Below are positions 9,640 to 21,172 of a DNA stretch of 64,000 nucleotides, piece by piece. Source of the DNA: Sclerurus mexicanus (Eukaryota; Chordata; Aves; Passeriformes; Furnariidae); the NCBI GenBank assembly GCA_013396755.1, contig VWZF01003843.1, forward strand, positions 118,979 to 182,978, read 5' to 3'. Below the pieces are notes generated by a model. The model saw only the letters and a list, made by a program, of their open reading frames with translations, ran no database searches and was not told the origin of the DNA. The stretch's first letter is position 1; each line of letters begins with the position of its first letter. Position numbers and translations under genes: made by a program.

Positions 9640-9965
9640 ATCAACAATCTCCCAGACACAGAACTTAAATAACCTCTCTTGATCCTGGTGAGGGGACTTG
9701 GAGTCTGCCACTGCAATGGCCAGAAAATGAATACTCTGACCAGGAGCAGGAATAGAGGGTTCCTGCCTTTGGCCAGGAGGAGGAAAGGAATGGCTGGGTG
9801 TATTGGATTCGATGGCCTGGCACATCAAACCCACAGAAATATACAATGCTTTGGTAGATACTGGTGCATAGTGTATGCTGGTGCCATTGGGGTACAGGGG
9901 CACAGAACCCATCTAAACCTCTGGAGTGAGAAGGCGATGCCAAGAATTGTCTGTATTGGAGGCTG
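9640..9965 (+). pseudogene. ERVL protease remnant
   Basis: Short stretch after gag with the retroviral aspartic protease active-site signature LVDTGA at 9851-9868, followed at once by an in-frame TAG at 9869-9871. More stops interrupt the frame upstream and downstream. The signature and its place between gag and RT identify it. The rest of the enzyme is not preserved as an open frame. Confidence 0.72.
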
Positions 9966-10199
9966 AAGGGAGCTTAACTAGAGACAAGTGGGAAAAGCAC
10001 CCTATTATAACTGGCCCAGAGGCCCCATTTGTCCTTGGAATTTACCACCTCAGGAGTGGGTATGTCAAGGACCCAAAGGGGTACCAATGAGTTTTTGATG
10101 TAGCCACTGTGAATACAGATATAGACCAAGCAGTTATTTACCCTGCCTGGCCTCTCAGAAGATCCTTTCATCATGGGACTGCTGCAAGGCGAAGAATAG

Positions 10200-10985
10200 C
10201 AGGTGCTAATTGCTACCAGGACAGTGCACCAGCGGCATTATCACACAAGCTGGGATTCCCCAGCTCTCATCCATGAGCTGATTCATCTTCTGGAGAGCCA
10301 AGGAGTCATCAGCAAGACTCATTCACCTTCTAATAGTCCCATGTGGCCAGTGCAAAAGTCTGATGGAGGATGAAGGTTAACAGTAGGCTATCATGGCCTG
10401 AATGAAGTAACACCACCACTGGGTACTGCCCTATCGGGCATGTTAGAGCTCCAACATGAGATGGAGTCGAAGGCAGTCGAGTGATATTCTACAGGTGACA
10501 TTGCCAAAGCATTTTTCTCCATTTCTTCAGCAGCAGAGTGCAGACCACAGTTTGCTTTCACATGAGGGTGTTAAACCCAGAATCAGCTGCCCCATGGGTG
10601 GAAACACAGCCCTACCATCTGTAATGGGCTAATCCAGACTGTACTGGAAATGGGTGATGCCCCTGAACATTTACAAGACATTGACAGCATCATAGTGTGG
10701 GACAACAAGACAGAAGTGTTTGAGAAGGGAAGAAGAATAATTCAGACTCTTCTGAAAGCTGTGTTTGCCATAAAAAACCAGCAAGGTCAAGGGACCTGCA
10801 CAGGAGATCTTGTCCTTGGGAATAAAATGGCAGGATGGATGCTGTCATGTGCCTATGAACAAGACAACAGCTATGTCTCCACCAGCTAACAAGCAGGACA
10901 TACCAGCTTTCCTAGGCCTTGTGGGGCTCTAGAGAATGCATATGCCAGGTTACAGTCAGCTTATGAGCCCCCCTCTATTGAGTGA
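10200..10985 (+). pseudogene. ERVL reverse transcriptase remnant
   Basis: Broken pieces of a retroviral RT in changing frames. An N-terminal palm/fingers piece around 10260-10440 includes the VISKTHSPSNSPMWPVQKSDG-like stretch and is then cut by a stop. A second piece at 10650-10890 covers the catalytic loop. The position that should hold the Y-x-D-D catalytic motif reads D-I-D-S (10677-10688), so the active site is lost. The connection piece at about 10890-10985 retains a FLGLVGL-type motif. Stops and frameshifts separate all pieces, so no enzyme could be made. Confidence 0.82.
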
Positions 10986-11114
10986 CCCAAAAGAACTGTT
11001 TGGAATGGGGCCCTGAACAACAGCAAGTCATTAAGGAACGTAAAACATGTGCTGCAATCCAGTGAGCCACCTAGGTTAAATCTTTCTGGAACACAGGGTG
11101 GTGGCTGGGTTTAC

Positions 11115-11731
11115 CTTATGGTGAGGCCTGGCTAATGGACTGTTTTGGACCACTGCTGTGCCAAGGCAACTGCTACATACTGACCATGGAGGAGGCAACT
11201 ACTGGCTGTCTAGAAACGTACCCTGTAAACCATACCACCACTCAAAAGGCAATGTTGGGCAAGGAAAGGCATGTTTTGTGGCAACACGGTACCTCAGAAA
11301 GAATTGGATTAGACAATGGGATTAATTTTCAGAATAACTTCATAAACTCTTGGGCAAAGAAACATGACACTGAGTGGGTGCATCACATCCCCTATCCCTC
11401 ACAAGCCTCTGGAAAGACTGAGAGGTATAATGGACTGCTGAAGACTGTGTTAAGAGCATTAAGCAATGGGTCATGGAAGCATCAAGATACAAATTTAGGA
11501 GAAGCCATTTGGCTGGTTAACAACAGAGGATGTGCTAACTGCCCTAGACCTGCCCAAACAAAAGCCCCACATACTGTGGAAGTGGCTGGGGAAGTCAGTG
11601 TGGGTTTCTTCTCACATGGGAAAAGGCAAACCCATCCATGGGATTGTCTTTTCTCAAGGATGTGGGTGTACTTTGTGGGTAATGCACAAGTGATGGGGAG
11701 ACCGGCTGTGTGTGATTTAACCTTGGGGTAA
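11115..11731 (+). pseudogene. ERVL integrase core fragment
   Basis: Open stretch of about 198 codons from an ATG at 11135, similar to the ERVL integrase catalytic core. The acidic triad is visible: Asp at residue 2 of the frame (MDCFGPL), Asp60 (LDNGINF, codon 11312-11314) and Glu96 (SGKTERYNG, codon 11420-11422), with 35 residues between the last two, as in D,D-35-E integrases. The N-terminal zinc-binding domain is missing, apparently removed with RNase H by a deletion near 10980-11130, and the C-terminal part drifts away from the family after about residue 145. It is a fragment without its natural polyprotein context and is probably not functional. Confidence 0.85.
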
Positions 11732-12180
11732 AATAATCTGTGTTCTAAGTTGTATGTTGCAGGAAGTAAAGTAGCAGGAATGACTTGAACTGATGAAAAG
11801 TGAATTCTGCAAGGAGCAAGGCGAGTGCAATGATGACGCGGGTTGAGCCGGTGCTGGTGCCCAACAACTGAGTGTGCTGCTTCTCCTGTCCTGAGCACCC
11901 ATCTTGATGGAATGGAGTCCGAGTCATGGCCTGCTTCTGTACATCTGGAGGAGGGGAGGAAGCCCATGGAGTGGGAATATAATATCTATCTGTGGAAGGA
12001 CTGGGGATAATAGTTAATGGAAATGTATGAATCTGTATGCTGGGTATAAAGATGGTTTAAGGATGTAGTTTAATGTTTAAGTGTTGGTAAGAAGGGATTT
12101 CAGTAATGAGAACTAAATACAGTGAAATAGAAGATTAAATTTTGTGGGTTCTGGGTATGACACATATGGTATGGAATAAT
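11732..12180 (+). other. ERVL 3' internal region, no env
   Basis: About 450 bases between the integrase frame and the 3' LTR. I see no envelope gene and no open frame of note on the sense strand. ERVL elements normally lack env, so this is expected. Confidence 0.65.
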
Positions 12181-12188
12181 GGGGGAGA
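12181..12188 (+). other. polypurine tract of the ERVL element
   Basis: GGGGGAGA lies one base upstream of the 3' LTR start (12190), the place where plus-strand priming occurs in retroviruses. It supports the LTR boundary. Confidence 0.7.
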
Positions 12189-12189
12189 T

Positions 12190-12761
12190 TGTATTTTGGT
12201 CTAGCCAAGATGGAGTTCATTTTCTCCATTGCTTTGGTAGCTAGAAAAGAGCTGGTAACACACCAGTGTTTTGGCTACTGCTGAGCAGCACTGGCACAGC
12301 ATCAGCACTGTCTCACCAACATTCTGTTCCCTGCCATCAGTAGGCTGGGTGTGGGCAAGATCTTTGGAGGGGACACAACTAGGACAGCTGAGCCAAACTG
12401 GCCAAAGGGATATTCCATACCATATGAGGTCTGCTGGGATATAAAAGTTAAGAAAAGGAGGAGGAAGCAGGCATTTATTATTTACAACATTTGCCTTCTG
12501 GAACAACCACTCTGTGTGTTGAAGTCCTGCTTCCCAGGAAGTGGCTGGACATCGCTTGCTGATGGGATGTAGATAATAGAATCTTTGGTGTTTTTTAACT
12601 TTGCTTATGCATGTGCAACCTTTTGTTTTGCTTTAGTAAACTGCCTTATCCCAACCTGAAGTTGTTTTCCATCTTATTTTCTCTCCCCTGTCCAGCTGAG
12701 GAGGAGGATGATAGAGCGGGTCGGTGGGCACGTGGCATCCAGCCAGGGTCAACTCACCACA
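12190..12761 (+). repeat. 3' LTR of the ERVL element
   Basis: Aligned to the 5' LTR along its length, TG...CA ends, TATAAAA at 12440-12446. Only 4 CpG remain against 15 in the 5' copy, the CRE-like site is changed, and the polyadenylation signal reads AATAGA (12575-12580). It is followed by the exact 5-bp target duplication. Confidence 0.93.
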
Positions 12762-12766
12762 CATCC
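12762..12766 (+). repeat. target-site duplication, right copy
   Basis: CATCC, identical to 7260-7264. Confidence 0.88.
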
Positions 12767-15214
12767 TTGGGAGGACTGCTTTCTTTGCTGTCCTTGGTAC
12801 TTCCACTAACCAGTTTTAAAGACCTTCCATACAGTACATCTGGTCATAGTAGATGACTACTACAGATGCTGCCATAACAAAGAATGTGAAACTAATCCCA
12901 TCTAGATGGATACACACTTTGCAGAAGTCAAAATTCCTTCAATTGTTGGGGTGCAAATCTAACCTTCGTCCAAATTTTGGGAAACTAGTGAAGTGGGGAG
13001 CAAAAAATGTGTCTGAAATGGCAGAGTTCTTTGCAGTGCAGTAATTTGAGTTTGTATGTGACTGTGCTGTAAGCACCATGTGCCTGCGCACTGAGTCTGT
13101 CCCCATCAAAAAAGGTTTCAGGACAATTCTTCAGATCACTTATCAAATGCAGTACTGTGAATAATGACAGTAACATTAGTTTTTAAGCTGCTTCAAGTTA
13201 TTGGTTTTATTTTCAATAGCTTGCTTTAATAAGTCAGCCTTCCTCTACAGCTGTCAGCTGAGACTGAGGGCTGGAAGAGGCTCCATGGGATCTGCAGAAG
13301 GTGTAGGCAGTGGGTGACTTCATGCTCGGTGATATGTTGGTTGTCCACACAGACACTGGGTAAACTGGGTCTGAACTTCTGCTTGTGCTTCTTGCTCTGG
13401 GGAAAGGATCCTGATGGAAAGGAAGTGGAGTTGTCTCTTGCATTTGGCTTGCTGACAAGTCAAGTAAAACCCTAAAAGGTTAATATAATCTGGGCTCATA
13501 GCTCAGCATTATGAAAAAAAACCAACAACAAAAAAAAAACAAACAAAAAACCCCCCTCAAAAAGTCCCCCTTAAAATAAACTTGGATACATTAAGTGAAT
13601 ATTGTAAAACTTGGGTGAAACGGAGTCACCTTTATGCTCTCACTTTGTGGAAGAATTAATGCAATTGAAATGGCTGTTGTCCCCTCAGTGCTATACATCC
13701 TGAACTCCCTCATCATGCAATACACTTTGCTAGTTCAATTTTTTTTCTCCAAAATAAATCATAGTTGGTGAAAAAAAAAAAGGGTTTTAGTGATAAGGAT
13801 TAGAAATACAAGTGAACTGTGCATAAAGGATTTACCTGCATACAGAAAAGAATGTTTCGCAATGTTAATTAAAAGATATATATCAGGGCACTTTTCTTTC
13901 TGCCAGGCTCTTCTATCCTTGAGATTTGCGTGGTTGCGTGAAATAAAATGCTCTGTTCTCATAATAGCTTCTTCAGTCTTATAACTTTGGAACAGACAAT
14001 TTACCAAGAGCCCTATCAGTAAAAGATGAATTGTTAGATTCATGTTCCACACAGTGATTTTATTCAACAACTAAAAGATTAAGGGCAATTCTTTCAGAAA
14101 AGTCCCCTGAGTTTGAATGCTTTAGTTTGTAGGTGGGACATTGGGAGTAGAAGGAAATTAATGTAACATGTCTTAAACTTTAATCAAGTCTAGTCTATGG
14201 TCACAGTTACTTTAAAACTTTGTGGTCATATCATTTTGGTAGTGTCACCACAGAAGAGAAATATGATTGTTCGGATGCCCTGATTTCACATTTCCATGCT
14301 TTATCAGGATTTTATTTATTTTATGTTTTGTCTTAGTTTTTTGCCTGCTCACCCTATTCTGCTTAGATTGGACACAGCTTCAAGAAGACAAAAGTAATAT
14401 TTTTATATTAAAATTACTGATACTGCTCTCAATCTTTGTTATCCACACTATTTTTTTTTTTTCTGGAATGTAGGTGTTGTGAGACCTTCTTTATGCTGAG
14501 CCCTTAGAATCACCACAAAGGAACCTTTATAAAAGGGAGAGAGGGACTTGTAAAGAGTGGAAATAAGGCTACAATACCAAGGTAAACAGCTGGATTTTTA
14601 TATAAAAAATAATCCTTCTTGGGACATAATAGATTTAAAGGAATTCTATCTAAATAGCTTCAAGGGAAACAGAGCTTCAAAATTCCCAAAAAGATAAACA
14701 CAAATTATGTGACACTCCTGCTAACTTTGACAAAAGCACCCAAGTCTGTTATGTGCAGGGGCAGCAGTGGCATTTTACAAAGCCAGAATTGTGTCATGCT
14801 GCACAGGTGAATACTGAAGAACCATTAGAAGTGGGTTTCCAAGGTCTCCTATCATCTACAGTTGTTATTTTATGGAAGGCACCACTGGCCAGAAGGTAGC
14901 AATCATGTCCATGGAGTTTGCCAGGAAGCCAAAGAACTTGCTTCGTGTCGGTCAGAGGCTGAGGGTTGTCTTATTGGGACTGACAGAGCAGAAACAGGCA
15001 AAATTATATTTGATCTCAAATCACTTTCAAGCCATAGCTAAGCAAGGTTTTCAAAAAGCACAAATATTAACTTCCGTGGGAAATTGTTAGTGCTTTCCAC
15101 AGGTGACTGAGGCAGGTGTCAAATATATATTTTAGGAAATCTTTCAGGCTTTAAGTGATCTGTTATCTAATGCTACTAGTGTATAAAAGGTGAAAACAAA
15201 GGAACTTCTTTGGA
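12767..15214. other. intergenic, no gene seen
   Basis: No coding or RNA gene recognised. An A-rich low-complexity stretch broken by C runs lies at 13513-13560, and T homopolymers lie near 13740 and 14450. Confidence 0.55.
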
Positions 15215-15500
15215 TGGTTTGGCTCAGAGGATCATGGTTAATGGGTAATATACCCTCCTCCTGGGGGCTGGGAACGAGTGGAGGGAGTACTGCAGGTCTG
15301 TCCTGTGACCTGTCCTGCCTGACAGCATTGACAGTGACCTGGAGGAAGTTGTCAAGGTTGCCAGTGACACGGAGCTGGGATGGTGGTACCAGTCAACAGG
15401 CTCGATGCTGCCATCCAGAGGGACCTGGACAGGCTGGCCTGGGCATCTGGCAGGAACCTTGTGAAATTCAGCCACAACAAGGCTCATTCAGCTGTCCACA
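15215..15500 (+). mobile_element. CR1 LINE fragment (ORF2 3' part)
   Basis: Sense-strand similarity to the reverse transcriptase 3' region of avian CR1, in several frames. The stretch from a TGGCTCAGAGGAT-like start through GACCTGGACAGGCTGG to CAACAAGGCTC is the familiar CR1 order. It is truncated at both ends and frame-broken, so it is a dead copy. Confidence 0.8.
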
Positions 15501-18500
15501 GGGAAATACTGGCTAACTCTTATTTCAGAAATAAGAATCCACTGAAGCATTGGAGACAAGCTTGTTTAATCCGTGGGGATCAGCACCGTAAGGAAAAAGT
15601 TAATAAGCGGAGTAACCCTATTAGCCCATGTTTAACTGATCCTGACACAAGTTTACAGCTCTGCAAGGTCTTGTTTTTTTTCTTTTTTCTTGGAAAAAGA
15701 TATTCCATGGTGATTTCTGTCAAATACAAATGGATGAAAATGTATCACCAGCTTTTCTAAACATTTTCCTTAATTAGAGTGCAGGAGAAGGATTGTGCAA
15801 TTTATCTGAAGATTAATATTTTGCTTTTGCTGCGCCTCAGGTAAGTTCCCAGTTCTCCCTATCTTGTTTCTGATAAATTTCGAACAAATTCAAAATCAGA
15901 CAGCTGGTTTTGGCTACTGTGTTTTTATTACTACTTTAGTACCTGGATATGAACAGAGCTGTTTGAAATGCTCACAGTGGTAGGAAGAAGTTTCGTGCTG
16001 AAACACTCTTTCTGAGTTTCTTAAATAAAATTCTGTAGCAATGGGATTTTCTGAGCTTAGCCATCCATGTGACTGGAGCAACATGGAACTTGTCCGGTTT
16101 TGGAGTGGTTTTTTTCATGATTGCAGTTTACTTTCTGTGTATCCTGTAACTCAGGAAACAGATTTGCAGTGAAGATACCATGTTTATTAGAAAGGAAGGT
16201 GAAATTTTTAATGAAAAGGATGAGAGAAAACAGGACTGTGCACAAGCCTATACTGTGGGTCATGAGTTGATGCCTCTGCCACCTTGTCCTCTGGGCAGGG
16301 TGTGTACCCCCAGCCTGCAATGTCTGTGTTTGCAGCCATTGCAATGCCTGGAGGTGTGTGGCTGGGCACAACAGCAGTACCACACCTACCCAAACTACAG
16401 TGATGTTATAGGCTATGGAGAGATATGAAGTTTTTCTAACAGAGCTGAACCTGGTGCAAGAGTCATCTATGGGATGTCATCTGCCTTAGGGCAGAGACTG
16501 TGTGTCCTGGGACCTGGAGAAGAAAGACTCAAGCACTGGCCACATATGTCCACTTTTGTATGCCAAAGTGTATCTGAGAAGCTAGGGAGGGGATCCCACA
16601 AAATGGATTTACTTAGGTACACAGTCAAGTTTGTGACTGTTTTGGGAAATAGTCCTCTGTAGCAGGCTGCTGGTGGACATTATATCTCACTTTTGCTTGA
16701 GGATGCCAGAGGAGAGGTACAAGGGGCTGGAAAAGTCACGGAGCAGAAGAGCACTTTTAATGTGTTGCAAAAATGGGAGCTGTGAGCCTTGGGGTGGGTT
16801 GGCATGAGCCAAGGATGGACTGAGCAAGTCCCTGCGCCTGGATGTGCCCTGTAAGGTCATGGGGCAGGGTGCTCCAGAGAGCCATGGAAGCATGTCCAGC
16901 CCCAGAGAGCATGCAGACCATCCATGGGTGTTTTTCTTGATTGTAGTAGTGTTCCTGTGAAACCACAGTTTATCAGTTTTCTGCAATTTATCTGCTTTAT
17001 GCTAATAGGGAACTGTTTCTGCAACCTTTGAATTTATGTAGCCCAAAGCAAGACCAACCAGTTCTCTTGTGTATGCTGGAAGCCTACTGTAAGAATCAAG
17101 AGTGAAGATGAACATAAATGAATTCAAGGTGCTGCCATGGAAGACTGGGAATTGGGATTTAACTATCATTCACATGCATAAACATCATTCCTACTGATTA
17201 CTTATCTTACATCTCTCACTATCTACATACACAGTGTCTTATCACCATGTCCTTGCTGTCCTTCCCATATTCTGTGCCCAATTCTCTATCAAATGAATTA
17301 CTACGGCTTTACCAAAGCCAATGGGTTTTCAAATATGTTTTCCAACATATTTTAAGTAGTAAGTCTTGTTTTCACAAGCTTCAGTGCAACTGGGGGTTCA
17401 TTTTGTCGTATTAGCAGGTCTTGATTTTTGGCACGATGCTAATATTGCCAGGCTATCATGAGATTGGACACATTAAGTTGCTCCTTATAGTTCTCTCTGT
17501 CATCGTAAAATGTCTTTCTCAGAGTACCTGGATCAGTACAGATTTGCAATCATACCATGGGGAAAGTGTAAGAAATTTGCTAAATATACCAACAAAGAAA
17601 ACTAACTGGTATCTTTAAGTTGGAATTGCTTGTTAAAAAGTTAAAAATATTAATATAATAGGATGGTAGCACTTTTAGAATGTGAGAATTTACAAAAGGA
17701 CAGAAGTAAAGATCGAAGGCAAGACAGATAGATGCCTTGAGACACTCATATCAAAAAACTTGTCTCTGCTCCTGTGTCACCCACTAGAGCACAGCTGTTT
17801 GCATTCACCTGCCTTATAGCAGCTTGATTTCCAGTAGAAGCATCCACACCTCCCCTGTTATCGCTGTGTTATGATCCAAGGCCTAAATTTGCACCATGAA
17901 AGACCAAACACTGTGCTTAGGCAATCCCACTCTTTTTCCCATGACACCGTCCAAGGAACGAGAGCTACATATCTGCTGAGTTCTTACTCTGCAGTTTGCA
18001 TCTCAAGGACAGATCTCTGCTCAAAGTGGACTTGTCTGCAGTCAGTACTAGGCCCATGGAAGTCCCCTTTCACACACAAAGTCAGGAGAGAGTCTGGAGA
18101 CACACGAAAGGAAAAGCTTTGGGCCACCCCCAGTCCCCTCGCATGGAGCCACCCACACTCTCCTTTGCAGGAGCCAGATGAGTAATTGTAGGTGAGGTGT
18201 GGTGAGTACAAGTCCTATTACACATTTTCCTGCCAGTTCCCAAGCAGACCTTGTGTTTATTTCGCAGGTGATGAGCTCCTGCTACTAGCAGGAGAGCAAA
18301 GCAATGGCATTAGTAGCTAGGGTAGCAGCACTAGGGTTGTCTCGCCTCCCCATTGTGCAGGAATGAGATCTATGAGGGTTATGCCTCACTCAGCCTTAGG
18401 GAAGATATAAAATAAAAGAAACAGCTAGCAGCTAGTGGCAGAGAATGAGAAGGAAAGAAAGGAAGATTAAAAAAGGGTTTCTACTAGTGGAAAGCTGTAG

Positions 18501-21094
18501 ATGGATGCTGCAGCAGGGCTGTCAGAGCAAACCCTGCTAGTTTCAGCCTTTATCCAAACCCCCGTGGTACACATCTCTGCCACCTGAGAGAAGCTCCTTT
18601 GTATTAGCTGAAGAGCAGTCTTTATATTCTTTAATTGCAAAAGAGAAGCACCCTTAGAATGGTGAGAGGCTCCAGCTGTACTACAGTACCTGCAGCCCTG
18701 AGGATTATCTTCCTCTTTTTCCTTAGAGTTTGTCTCTATGCTGCTTTAGAAAGGCATTGTAGAGCTCCAGAGAGGATACTGTATGTGTCTGGGAGCTCAC
18801 TTGGCTCTTTTCCAGACTCCCGAGCTCCCGAGGCTGCTATCTGCTGCCTCTACCATTGCTCCCTGCAGTTTGGCTGCCCTAGTGGACCACACCTTTTGTC
18901 CACACGTCTTCATACGGATGCAGAAGCGGTGGAGTGAGGCATCAGCAGGAAAAAAAAAATCATTTAAACAGCCTGACAGAGAAGATTCACAGCCCCTTTA
19001 CTGTGCAAAGGCAAAGGACAAGACCTATTGGCCTTCACCTGAGCTGTGATACCTGAGCTACAGAATAAGGAGCTGTAGCGCCACTGGGATGCTTGTGTCA
19101 CATAGGATCTTTGCAACCCTGGATAACCACTGATCCAGATCAGCACCTGTGCTGTCAGCTGGTTCAGCTGGGCACTGTGACTGGTAAGATGTTTAATTGC
19201 AAGCCAGATTTCTATGGTGTGCTTGTTGGCTACTGTTGTAGGCCCATAAATTGTACACAAACAATTTTTTTCCTCTGAACTAGGTATTGTGTAAGTTTTT
19301 CCTCTCTTAGAAGTAAACACATCAGCAAACATGTAGTATTAGAAGGTGTGCTTTAATGGAATGTGGACAGACTGAGGTTTGAACAGCCACGTCCCCCTTT
19401 GGATATTGATGTTCTTGGTCCAGTCCTGCTCAAGTAGCTTCTCACTTACCTCTAGCTCTTCCTCTGCAAAGTGCTTGGAAAATAAAATTTAAAAAACAGC
19501 AACAGTGTTGGAACAAATGAAATCCACAATTTTTAAAAGACTTGAAAAATACCAATATTTGCTTCTACAGATTAACAACTTGTTACTTGAGAATTTCTGT
19601 GTGGTCTGCAAAAATAAGTTTATCACCCCACCCCCATGTAAAAGTAAAGGCTGAAGGACACAGGAGATATTCATGTGTTCAAGGTGGCACAGCAAGCTGA
19701 ATGGAAGCTGTGGATGGGCGAGCTGGGAACTTGTAGCACATTCAGAGAAGGGCAGAGCAGAAAGTGACATGTTTTGGCAGGCAGCCTATTGTTAAATGGG
19801 GCTGTTGTTGCTTTTACCCTTTATCCTAAGGTTTGGCTAAGTGTTTTGGTTTTTACTCGTTTTTAAATCTTTGTTTAGCAAGCAGAACACTTACGGAAAT
19901 GGTTGGCTGGCAGCCCCAGGGAGCGATGCCCTGTCCCTTGGTGTGGGGCCAGTTTTTCCGTGCACGCTGCCCAGCCTTCCCTGTACACCCAGCCATTGCC
20001 TGCCCTCCTTGTGTGGCAGTGGCCAGGCTCCCCTGCAAGGAGTGATGCTGCTGAATGAGGCACCTGGGAGAACCCACACACTGCTGGGCTTCGGTCTTTG
20101 GTTATTTGTCATCTTGCCTGAAGCCTGAGCTGCCAGTCCCTACTTGGACGCCTCCAGAGCTGCACTGCTGTGTCTGCTCCTATGAAGCCTTTTATGTGCC
20201 ACGTTCATATTCTTGGGGAAGTGGATAAATTAAAATAGATTCTGTAAATTCCATGGATAATATAGCTCTTCAGCGACATGGCCTGAAGCTTTTATTGGCA
20301 GCTGTTACATCTGACTGCAGATTCTCTTTTCATACACAATTCCCTCCCACCAAGTTATGGAGAAGTTATTGGAGAGACAATAATTTTCTCATATACTTTT
20401 TTCTGATTTTGTTTTTTGAGCTTAAAGGATAGGGAAAGTCACTGTCTTAAAAGGGTGTTCAGAGCCAGGTGCTCAGCTTAAAAGTGTGAGGAAATTTTGG
20501 TATGGGGAGAGTGTGAAGCAGGTATTGCCAGATGAAATTCCCCCATTTCTGCTGAGCAGAATTTATAGCCTGAGGGATTTCCTCTGATATTATTTTTAAT
20601 CAATGGCATTTTTTAAAATCTGCTGCTTTCTGCATTAGCAGCACATGGACAGGTGTTTGATGTTTGACTGTGACTGCAAACAGTGACTACTAGGTGCAGT
20701 CCTGCTGCTTGCTCATGCTTAGGAGGGATGACAGCCTGATTCCTGCTTCCATGGCAGGTTGCTTCATGTCTCTGACTACAATGGGGGCACTGCCAACAGC
20801 AGGCAAGAAAAAGACACTATGAGTTCAAAGAATATATGCTTCTCAGTTCTTATATGGCAGAGTGATTAAAGAAGACCTTTGCCTGGAGAACTACATTCCC
20901 AAGACTGGTTGTGAGGATGTAGTTTTGCAGGATGGTCAGACCAGAGCTGCGCATCTCAGAGCTGGAATCACATCTTCTAGCAACCAAGCAAATATCTGTT
21001 CACATTTAAAGCTCCTTTATCAAAAGTCCTCCAGAAATTTTTCCAGGTGTCTCTGAGTTGTGCCAAACCCGCCAGTACCTTCACTGTGCCCAGT
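15501..21094. other. intergenic, no gene seen
   Basis: About 5.6 kb of unique-looking sequence. No open frame resembles a known family and no RNA gene was recognised. A weakly GC-richer part lies around 19900-20130. Diverged repeats could be hidden here that I cannot detect by eye. Confidence 0.5.
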
Positions 21095-21172
21095 CGCCTG
21101 GTCCACCTTGTACCTCCTCAGTGGACTTGATGGTCTCAAGGGTTTTTTCCAGTCTCAATAATTCTGTGATCC
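21095..21172 (+). mobile_element. CR1 3' end fragment
   Basis: The stretch with GGACTTGATGGTCTCAAGGG and the end AATAATTCTGTGATCCTGAT matches the CR1 3' untranslated end, which finishes in short ATTCTGTG-like repeats. Less than 100 bp, sense orientation. Confidence 0.75.

Larger units (their letters stand above)
7265..12761 (+). mobile_element. ERVL-type (class III) endogenous retrovirus, two LTRs, degraded pol
   Basis: Provirus of about 5.5 kb in the same orientation as ING1. It has two LTRs of 584 and 572 bp that begin TG and end CA, a 5-bp duplicated target, a 155-bp leader, an open gag-like frame, then pieces of protease, reverse transcriptase and integrase. No envelope gene is seen. Integrase and RT similarity, the lack of env and the 5-bp duplication point to ERVL. 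The RNase H part and the integrase N terminus appear deleted around 10980-11130. By eye the LTRs differ at about one base in nine, with an extra 10-base indel near the left end, so the insertion is old. No typical TGG-starting primer binding site lies within a few bases of the 5' LTR; the first TGG is 12 bases downstream. Confidence 0.92.

Noticed and set aside
11732..12180. ERVL envelope or dUTPase gene
   Set aside because: No open sense frame or recognisable motif; ERVL elements normally lack env.
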